From NCBI GenBank assembly GCA_030620125.1, contig JAUXFI010000029.1, positions 1 to 13,242 on the forward strand: a stretch of DNA of 13,242 nt. Direction: 5' to 3'. The stretch comes from Anaerolineae bacterium. Lineage in GTDB: Bacteria; Chloroflexota; Anaerolineae; B4-G1. The notes beneath the pieces are model-generated. The model made no database searches. It saw only the letters and a program-made list of their open reading frames with translations, and was not told where the DNA came from. Position numbers and translations under genes: made by a program. Below, one piece after another: positions 8,250-13,242 of the stretch; position 1 is the first letter of the stretch; each line of letters begins with the position of its first letter.

Positions 8250-8547
8250 ATGGCAAAGAAAAAAGTAGCGCCAACTGCCCGCAGGCGCGGGCTTGTGATC
8301 GGCGGAATTGTTGCGGGAGGATTTCATTGCCCGAGCCCGTGAGGTTGGCCTAGACGCGGACAAATTCGCGGCTTGTTGGGACGCGGGGCGTTACCGCAAT
8401 GCGCTGATGGGGCACATCCAGGCGGCGAGGGAAATGGGTGTCTCTGCAACGCCGAGTTTCAAGATCAATGACCAATTGGTGGTCGGTAACATGCCGCACA
8501 TCATCCGTCAAATTATTGAGGACGAACTGGCCGTGGCTGGGCAATAG
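8250..8547 (+). pseudogene. DsbA-family (Thioredoxin_4) thiol oxidoreductase remnant with internal deletion of the catalytic region
   Basis: From the ATG at 8250 the first frame reads MAKKKVAPTARRRGLVIGGI, a basic N-terminus entering a membrane anchor as in membrane-tethered DsbA-like proteins, then ends at a TGA after 30 residues. From about 8308 the next frame reads LREDFIARAREVGLDADKF, then MGVSATPSFKINDQLVVGN and IIRQIIEDEL. This is the C-terminal third of the same family, including the cis-proline segment ATPSF. Full-length members are usually about 220-250 residues; here only about 99 codons remain. The rest of the anchor, the first thioredoxin strand and the CxxC active site are absent, and the two halves are in different frames. 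A single deletion of roughly 110-140 codons near 8300-8320 explains everything (inference). The start lies 4 nt after the preceding stop, with GGAG 10 nt upstream. Assembly collapse is the main alternative. No redox activity is expected. Confidence 0.8.
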
Positions 8548-8553
8548 TGGGAG

Positions 8554-8567
8554 GATCCCTGGGGATC
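8554..8567. terminator. Short palindrome between convergent genes, possible weak bidirectional terminator
   Basis: GATCCC TG GGGATC is a perfect inverted repeat in the 19-bp gap between the DsbA remnant and the convergent S1 gene, reaching into the S1 stop codon. As RNA it can form about 5 bp with a 4-nt loop. Neither side has a U-run, so intrinsic termination would be weak; its position is the main argument. Confidence 0.25.
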
Positions 8568-9268
8568 TAGCGCTTTGAGTGTTGTTCGAGAGTGCGTGCC
8601 AGGATGTCTTCCCGTTCGGAGAGGTCGGGCGGCTGGTGCTTTTCGTAGCGACGCTCAGTCTTTTGCTGTTGAACTTGGGCGCGTTCGAGCGCGAGTTCCA
8701 TCGCTGTTTTGGCAGGCTCCCCTTCCGGTTCGTCTTCCACTTCCACTTTGATGCCCATCATCGTCAGGTCAACACGCCGTTTCCGGCGGTCGAGCTTGAG
8801 GATGCGCACCTCGACCTCTTCCCCGATTTTGACCAGTTCGGATGGATGGCGCACATAGCCAGAGGACATCTCCCGGACGTGCAGCAGCCCCGGACGCTCG
8901 GCGCCGATGTCCACGAAAACGCCGTAGGATTCGAGCCGCGTCACGACGCCGGTGTGGGTTTGCCCCTCTGCCAACTCGGGCCAACCCACCCGAGGCGGCT
9001 CGACCATCGTTAGTGCGATGCGGCCCTCTGCCGGGTTCACTTTGGTGACCCACACGGTTACATTGTTTCCTGGTTGCACTACGTCGGTCACGCGATTGAT
9101 GCGCTCGGGGGAGAGTTGGGAGATGTGTATTACTCCGTTGTACTTGAGGCCGATGTCTACCACCGCTCCGTATAACTGCGTCTCTTTGATTGTTCCCTCC
9201 AGCCGCATCTTGGGCTGCAGGTCGTTGATGGAGTGGGGTGCTGAATTTCGTATCGCTTCTTCTGTCAC
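8567..9268 (-). CDS. Small RNA-binding protein with two S1 domains
   Basis: The 233-residue product has two S1 (OB-fold) RNA-binding domains: one at about 20-88 (GTIKETQLYGAVVDIGLKYN, GVIHISQLS) and one at about 101-172 (GVVTRLESYGVFVDIG, GLLHVREMS, then VRILKLDRRKRRVDLTM). An acidic then mixed-charge tail (173-233, EVEDEPEGEP and a Gln/Glu/Arg-rich stretch) is probably disordered or helical. With only two S1 domains it is much shorter than ribosomal protein S1 of proteobacteria (six domains). It resembles the short S1-like proteins of other phyla that may help mRNA binding by the 30S subunit (family-based inference). The start is GTG at 9268 with AGAGGAG 6 nt upstream. It is a single-gene unit behind its own strong promoter. 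Confidence 0.9.
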   Translation of the reverse strand: MTEEAIRNSAPHSINDLQPKMRLEGTIKETQLYGAVVDIGLKYNGVIHISQLSPERINRVTDVVQPGNNVTVWVTKVNPAEGRIALTMVEPPRVGWPELAEGQTHTGVVTRLESYGVFVDIGAERPGLLHVREMSSGYVRHPSELVKIGEEVEVRILKLDRRKRRVDLTMMGIKVEVEDEPEGEPAKTAMELALERAQVQQQKTERRYEKHQPPDLSEREDILARTLEQHSKR

Positions 9269-9307
9269 GCTTGCTCCTCTCTGATATGGGTTTCAATTCC
9301 TGGCGGC

Positions 9308-9335
9308 ATTATACTCCAGGTTCCTAAAGTGTCAA
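9308..9335 (-). promoter_or_regulatory. Consensus sigma70 promoter of the S1-domain gene
   Basis: On the minus strand, a perfect -35 TTGACA (9330-9335) and a perfect -10 TATAAT (9308-9313) are separated by 16 bp. The predicted start near 9301 leaves a leader of about 33 nt containing the AGGAG site. Consensus in all 12 positions predicts high expression, fitting a translation factor. Confidence 0.85.
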
Positions 9336-9390
9336 GTTGTTGTTCTTCGCGTAGTCATTATGGATTAAATTCACACTCGTTTCCCTCGCT

Positions 9391-9416
9391 GCCGTTTTCC
9401 AGGAGTGGAAACTGGC
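9391..9416. terminator. Imperfect hairpin downstream of the smpB cluster
   Basis: In the gap between the last gene of the smpB cluster and the S1 promoter, TTTCCA (9396-9401) and TGGAAA (9406-9411) form a perfect 6-bp stem around GGAG. The stem resumes with GCC (9391-9393) and GGC (9414-9416) after a 2-bp interruption. No U-run follows on either strand, so this could be a weak terminator or an mRNA 3'-end structure. The rest of 9336-9474 holds no supported gene. Confidence 0.35.
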
Positions 9417-9474
9417 TACGCGAATGGCAAGAGAAATAAAACTCAACGAGACCACAGTGTATATTGTAGGGATC

Positions 9475-10296
9475 TCACCACGCCGCGCCAGGGAAGGTGA
9501 CGACGCCAGCGTGAATACCCACACGTTTGTACATCTTCACGGCGCTGTACGGCTCGCCCATGATGCCATCGTGAATGGCCCAACTGCGGCCACGGACGCT
9601 CTTCTCCGCTCCGGGACAGCGAAAGGGCGTGGATCCGTCAAGCCGCCGGAACAGGGGACCTTTGGGGGCAAACCCCTTTTGTATCCACTCCATCCGGCCC
9701 AACCCCATCACGTAAGCAAAGCCCAGCCGCTCGAAGAAAATCGCGTTGTGGTAAGCCAGGGGCTGGATAAAGAAAGCGTCGTGATGAAGACCCGCCACGA
9801 ATTGCTCCAGTATTGGCATCAGTCGCCGGGTCAGACCCAGGCCCCGATGTATTTGCGCTGGGGCAAGTCCCGCCTCCATCGCCTTCACTTCCTCCTCGAC
9901 GTTCCGCACCAGTGTGCCAAAGTGGGTCGGTGTGCCATCAGGCAGACGATCCACGTTGAATCGCTCTGAGTAGGGATCGTTGACCACGAACAGAAGCACT
10001 TGGATCTGGTTGTTGGGCGTGTCGGCCAACTGCAAGTACAGCACCGGGTCCTTGGCATCCCAGACGTGATGCAGGAAAAGTTCCACGGATGAAATGCCAG
10101 TCTCGCACTCATAAAGAGGATGCCCGTCGCGGTCGGTCAACGTCTTAGGATCAATTCCAAAGCGCAGGAGAACCTCGAAGGGTACCAGGTGTCGGTACAC
10201 TCGCAGCATTTGCTCACGAGGGAGATGGTTAACCTGGCCGATGGAGAATAGGTTCAGATCAAGCAGGAGAGAGGGTAGTTGCCTCGTCTGATTCAT
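9475..10296 (-). CDS. Conserved-looking protein of unknown function with a weak GNAT-like motif, coupled to smpB
   Basis: I do not recognise this 273-residue protein. It has no signal peptide or membrane helix. The stretch PLAYHNAIFFERLGFAYVMG (179-198) resembles the C-terminal part of GNAT acetyltransferases (a buried Asn followed by FYERLGF). QIHRGLGLTRRLMPIL (148-163) could be a diverged acetyl-CoA pyrophosphate loop, but the usual Q/R-x-x-G-x-G/A spacing is not exact. The N-terminal half (MNQTRQLPSLLLDLNLFSIG, later LQLADTPNNQIQVLLFVVND at 89-108) suggests alternating helices and strands. It is the last gene of the protease-smpB cluster. Its ATG overlaps the smpB stop as ATGA, and its AGGAG lies a long 11 nt upstream, so translation probably depends on smpB. 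That placement points to translation or protein quality control but proves nothing. Certain as a gene, uncertain as an acetyltransferase. Confidence 0.8.
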   Translation of the reverse strand: MNQTRQLPSLLLDLNLFSIGQVNHLPREQMLRVYRHLVPFEVLLRFGIDPKTLTDRDGHPLYECETGISSVELFLHHVWDAKDPVLYLQLADTPNNQIQVLLFVVNDPYSERFNVDRLPDGTPTHFGTLVRNVEEEVKAMEAGLAPAQIHRGLGLTRRLMPILEQFVAGLHHDAFFIQPLAYHNAIFFERLGFAYVMGLGRMEWIQKGFAPKGPLFRRLDGSTPFRCPGAEKSVRGRSWAIHDGIMGEPYSAVKMYKRVGIHAGVVTFPGAAW

Positions 10297-10754
10297 CCCC
10301 GGTCCCGCTCCTTCAATGCGCGGTCAATCTGTCGCTGGGCATCTCGCTTGGCAATCGCCTGGCGCTTGTCGTACTTGCGCTTTCCTCGCGCCAACGCGAT
10401 TTCGACCTTGGCCAGGCCTCCCTTGAGATATAGCCGCACCGGCACGATAGTGTATCCACGCTCCTGAACGCGAGAGATGAGACGGTTGATCTCCCGGCGG
10501 TGGAGCAGCAATTTGCGCGGACGGCGTGGCTCGTGGCCATACCTCCCCGATGGATCGTAAGGCGCGATGTGCACGTTGAGCAGCCACAACTCCCCATCTC
10601 GGGGTTGGGCATACCCATCGCTCAGATTTACCCTGCCAGCGCGGATGGACTTGATCTCTGTTCCTGTCAGGACCAGGCCAGCCTCGTGCCGCTCGTCGAG
10701 GTGAAAATCGCGAAGGGCCTTACGGTTGGTGGCGACGACTTTGATACCTGGCAT
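10293..10754 (-). CDS. smpB: SsrA-binding protein SmpB (trans-translation)
   Basis: SmpB binds tmRNA and delivers it to stalled ribosomes, so that incomplete proteins receive a degradation tag. The product is about 153 residues, normal for the family. The oligonucleotide-binding barrel shows KVVATNRKALRDFHL near the N-terminus, EAGLVLTGTEIKSIRAGRVN (25-44), DGYAQPRDGELWLLNVHIAPY and a basic HEPRRPRKLLLHRREI segment. GYTIVPVRLYLKGGLAKVEIALARGKRKYDKR and a basic Arg/Lys-rich tail that enters the decoding centre follow. Two starts are possible: GTG at 10757 or the next codon, ATG at 10754. The ATG is chosen because AGGTGA is only 3 nt from it and would abut the GTG. The ATG shares one base with the protease stop (TGATG), so translation is coupled. 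The tmRNA gene itself is not in the window. Confidence 0.96.
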   Translation of the reverse strand: MPGIKVVATNRKALRDFHLDERHEAGLVLTGTEIKSIRAGRVNLSDGYAQPRDGELWLLNVHIAPYDPSGRYGHEPRRPRKLLLHRREINRLISRVQERGYTIVPVRLYLKGGLAKVEIALARGKRKYDKRQAIAKRDAQRQIDRALKERDRG

Positions 10755-12058
10755 CACTCACCTGTGAGAAAGTACTCGACTGCTCGTTCCAACTGAGGGT
10801 CTGCGTCCGGCTCTATGTCCTCCTCTGGCCATGGAACCTCAATATCCGGCGAGAGTCCCTGCCCGTGAATGACCTGGCCGTTGGGGGTGAACCACAGGGC
10901 GATAGTGACGCGCAACTCTGAGCCGTCGCTGAGGGTTATTGGGCGCTGTACCGATCCCTTGCCGAAGGTGGATTCGCCGATCAGTATGGCCCGCTCCTGA
11001 TCCTGCAACGCGCCGGCCACAATCTCCGACGCACTGGCACTACCCCCATTCACCAGCACGACCAACGGGATGTCTTCTCCCACATCCCCCGGATGAGCCT
11101 CGAACGCTTCCTCGCTGCCATCGCTAAAGCGCTCAATGGCGATCACGCCATCGTCGAGGAACAGATCACCAACTCGTACCGCCTGTTCCAGCCATCCACC
11201 CGGGTTCTGGCGCAGGTCGAGGATGATGCCTCGTGGCTCCTGGGCCAAGAGTTCCTCCAGACCCTCCTGCAGCCGCTCGCTGGCCGTGGCGCTGAACTCG
11301 TGTAGCCTGATGTAACCGATGCCATCATCGCGCATCTCCACTGTGGTGATGGGTATGTCAAGACGCGCGCGGGTGACGGTGACCTCGAAAGGCTCTGGTA
11401 CATCCTCGCGCTCGATGAGTAGCGTTACTTCGCTGCCGGCCGGGCCGCGAATCAAGCTGATGGCCTCGTAGAGCGTGATCCCGACAATACAAGTGCCGTC
11501 CGCCTCCAGTACATGGTCGCCTGCGAGCAACCCTGCTTCCTCGGCCGGCCCTCCCTCGAAGGTATCCACGATCTCTAGTTTGCCCATCTCGTCCATATCC
11601 ACGAATGCACCGATGCCTTCAAATTCACCGGTGGCGTCCTCGTCCAGAATGGCCGCGACGGTGGGCTCGATGAAGGCGGTGTACTCATCTTCCAGTGTGC
11701 TCAGCATCCCGTGGATGGCAGCGTAGGTTACCTGCTGCATATCCGGCAACTCGCCGTAAAAGTTGCGCTGCACCAAATCCCACACTTCCCAGAAGAGTTG
11801 GAAGGTTTCTTCGTTTTCACCAGCCGGTGTGGGGATGGGTACAAGTGTAGGCGTGGGCATAACCTCTCCCCCCGCTTCCCCACCATCGGGGGAGGCAGGG
11901 ACGGCTGTCGGAGCGGCTGCTGACCATACCGGCAGCACGCCTCTCCCGGCCAACAGGCAGGCTGAGCCGAAACCCGCGAGGAACGCTGTCGCCGAAAATA
12001 TCAGTACGATTGTGCCTACGATCACAACTTTGATTACATTTCGCAGAGTGCTATTCAT
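10754..12058 (-). CDS. Carboxyl-terminal processing protease, S41 family (CtpA-like), copy nearer smpB
   Basis: The product is a 434-residue membrane-anchored serine protease. A signal anchor (about 10-32) is followed by a Pro/Thr-rich linker (about 48-82) that would lie outside the cytoplasmic membrane. An N-terminal helical segment (FWEVWDLVQRNFYGELPD, 89-106), a PDZ domain (about 140-220; GIGAFVD, GGPAEEAGLLAGD) and the S41 core (about 240-410) follow. The Ser-Lys dyad is visible: in NGGSASASE the middle Ser is S342, and TFGKG supplies K367, exactly 25 residues later as in E. coli Prc. DLRQNPGG (281-288) is the conserved loop. Such enzymes cleave extracytoplasmic proteins from exposed C-termini; Prc/Tsp is known to degrade SsrA-tagged periplasmic proteins. 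The ATG has GGAG 7 nt upstream and lies 17 nt after the previous protease gene. The stop overlaps smpB by one base. Confidence 0.95.
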   Translation of the reverse strand: MNSTLRNVIKVVIVGTIVLIFSATAFLAGFGSACLLAGRGVLPVWSAAAPTAVPASPDGGEAGGEVMPTPTLVPIPTPAGENEETFQLFWEVWDLVQRNFYGELPDMQQVTYAAIHGMLSTLEDEYTAFIEPTVAAILDEDATGEFEGIGAFVDMDEMGKLEIVDTFEGGPAEEAGLLAGDHVLEADGTCIVGITLYEAISLIRGPAGSEVTLLIEREDVPEPFEVTVTRARLDIPITTVEMRDDGIGYIRLHEFSATASERLQEGLEELLAQEPRGIILDLRQNPGGWLEQAVRVGDLFLDDGVIAIERFSDGSEEAFEAHPGDVGEDIPLVVLVNGGSASASEIVAGALQDQERAILIGESTFGKGSVQRPITLSDGSELRVTIALWFTPNGQVIHGQGLSPDIEVPWPEEDIEPDADPQLERAVEYFLTGE

Positions 12059-12075
12059 TCATCAACTCCATATTT

Positions 12076-13242
12076 TTATTTGTTGCTGACCTGACCCTGG
12101 GACTGCAAGTAGGCCACGGCACGCTCAAGTTGTTCATCCCATGGCCCATCACAATCCAGAACACGCACGTCAGGTGTCAGGCCCTGGCCCTGGATCTGGT
12201 GCCGATCGGGTGTTAACCAGATCGCCGAGGTGACATGCAGTGATGAGCCGTCCGAGAGATCGTAGATCAGTTGTACTGCTCCTTTGCCGAAAGTGGGTTG
12301 CCCAATCAACGGAGCGCGACCGTGGTCCTGCAATGTTCCGGCGACGATCTCAGCCGCGCTGGCTGTCCCACCGTTGACCAGCACGACCAGGGGAGTGTCG
12401 GTAGCAATGCCACCGCTCTGTACCTGGAAGGCGCGCTCTTCAGAATCGCGACTCATCTCGTACAACACGACGCCGTCGTTGAGGAACTGGCTGGCAGTTG
12501 CCACTGCCGGGTCAACCAGCCCACCCAGATTGTCCCGCAGATCCAAGACCAGGCCAGTGGGCTTTGCCTCTTGCAGTTCCTGAAGGGCAGTCAAGACTTC
12601 GTCGCTTGTTCTCCCAGTGAAGCCCTCAATGCGGATGTAGCCGATGTCGGGCGACTGGTCGAGCACACGCCACGTAACAGAGGGCACCTGTATCTCATCC
12701 CGAGTGATGGCAAGATCAAAGGGTGGGGTGGGGGGACGGGACAGGGTGAGCGTCACGGACGTATCCACCTCACCGTGGAATGAAGCGCGCACGTCGTCTA
12801 CAGTGGTCTCGTCTGTGATTGCTTCAGCGTTTACCGCCAGCAGGATGTCTCCTTCTCGCACACCTGCGCTCTCGGCGGGGGCATCGGAATATGGGGAAAG
12901 CGCCATCTGGCCTTCCGCATTGCGCCATAGCGTGACGCCGATGCCGCCAAAGGAGCCGCGCATGCGATCTCGTTCCAGCTCGCGGGGCTGAGGCTCGACA
13001 AAGACGGTATAGGGATCGTCGAGTAGTGCTATCGTCTCGTGGATGGCGCCGTAGGTGCGCTCGCGCGGCGAGGGGAGTTCACCGTAAAAGTATTGCTCCA
13101 CGCGATCCCACGCCTCCCAGAATACGCCCAGCGGCTCTGGGCGATTGATTTGCTCCAATTCGTCCCATAACTCGTAGATGCCGAATCCGGCTACATAAGC
13201 CAGGCAGATGAGCAGGCCGCTGAGCAATACGAGAGCGCGTTG
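12076..13242 (-). CDS. Second carboxyl-terminal processing protease, S41 family (CtpA-like), 5' end cut by the window
   Basis: About 388 residues are visible and the frame is open to the window edge. The TTG at 13227 is an internal candidate, but QRALV precedes it in frame and continues a signal anchor (LLSGLLICLAYVAGFGIY), so the true start is probably just outside. Numbering from that TTG: FWEAWDRVEQYFYGELPS (36-53), a PDZ-like domain (about 90-165; GIGVTLW, AESAGVREGD), then the S41 core. The dyad is intact: NGGTASAAE gives S290 and TFGKG gives K315, again 25 apart. It shares its domain order and many segments with the next protease (FYGELP, TYGAIH against TYAAIH, EIVAG-LQD) but lacks the Pro/Thr linker. 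The two are evidently an old tandem duplication, possibly with split substrates. Cleavage would occur outside the cytoplasmic membrane. Confidence 0.93.
   Translation of the reverse strand, partial: QRALVLLSGLLICLAYVAGFGIYELWDELEQINRPEPLGVFWEAWDRVEQYFYGELPSPRERTYGAIHETIALLDDPYTVFVEPQPRELERDRMRGSFGGIGVTLWRNAEGQMALSPYSDAPAESAGVREGDILLAVNAEAITDETTVDDVRASFHGEVDTSVTLTLSRPPTPPFDLAITRDEIQVPSVTWRVLDQSPDIGYIRIEGFTGRTSDEVLTALQELQEAKPTGLVLDLRDNLGGLVDPAVATASQFLNDGVVLYEMSRDSEERAFQVQSGGIATDTPLVVLVNGGTASAAEIVAGTLQDHGRAPLIGQPTFGKGAVQLIYDLSDGSSLHVTSAIWLTPDRHQIQGQGLTPDVRVLDCDGPWDEQLERAVAYLQSQGQVSNK

Noticed and set aside
9336..9474. Possible place for a tmRNA (ssrA) gene next to smpB
   Set aside because: The gap is only about 140 bp, far too short for tmRNA, and shows no tRNA-like ends or tag reading frame.
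9324..9524. Short minus-strand open frame in the gap upstream of the S1 gene
   Set aside because: It overlaps the end of the GNAT-like gene and the S1 promoter, has no recognisable domain, and ends in the -10/-35 region.
11866..11894. CTCCCCC / GGGGGAG inverted repeat
   Set aside because: It lies inside the Gly/Pro-rich linker of the protease gene and is explained by proline, glycine and glutamate codons; a terminator inside the gene is unlikely.

Overview
The window reads as an ordinary chromosomal stretch from a moderately high-GC bacterium, most likely a member of the Chloroflexota (Anaerolineae-like). This placement is an inference from gene style: a large PTPS-related/YfhO-like membrane protein with C-terminal beta-sandwich modules of the kind common in that phylum, Thr/Pro-rich linkers behind membrane anchors, GAF-rich sensor kinases, and a small stand-alone S1 protein. 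There is no rRNA, tRNA or CRISPR array, and no integrase or transposase. No gene-free stretch exceeds about 200 bases.

Left block, minus strand (about 1-3250): a translationally coupled signalling operon. A membrane-anchored kinase with two GAF domains and a HisKA_2-type core comes first. A protein with an N-terminal receiver domain and its own histidine kinase core follows. The last member is the start of a DUF418/YeiB-like membrane protein that stops after 74 residues, probably through a frameshift. Both junctions are ATGA overlaps. The operon is driven by a good sigma70-type promoter that lies back to back with the sucC promoter. The two -35 boxes are 3 bp apart inside a 19-bp near-perfect dyad.

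Central block, plus strand (about 3312-8547): sucC and sucD (succinyl-CoA synthetase beta and alpha). A 934-residue envelope membrane protein, probably of the GT-C/YfhO type, follows after 26 bp. Next, 4 bp later, is a wreck of a DsbA-family (Thioredoxin_4) gene that keeps its N-terminal anchor and C-terminal third but has lost the catalytic CxxC region. Two loops of the 934-residue protein contain an 8-bp minisatellite in coding sequence.

Right block, minus strand (8567-13242): a small protein with two S1 domains has its own consensus promoter (TTGACA-N16-TATAAT). Upstream of it is a tight cluster, in transcription order: a ctpA-like protease truncated by the window edge, a second ctpA-like protease, smpB, and an unrecognised protein with a faint GNAT-like motif. 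The last two junctions are a 1-nt overlap (TGATG) and a 4-nt overlap (ATGA). Pairing tail-specific proteases with the tmRNA partner SmpB suggests a protein quality-control operon. The unknown protein, coupled to smpB, is the best candidate here for something undescribed.
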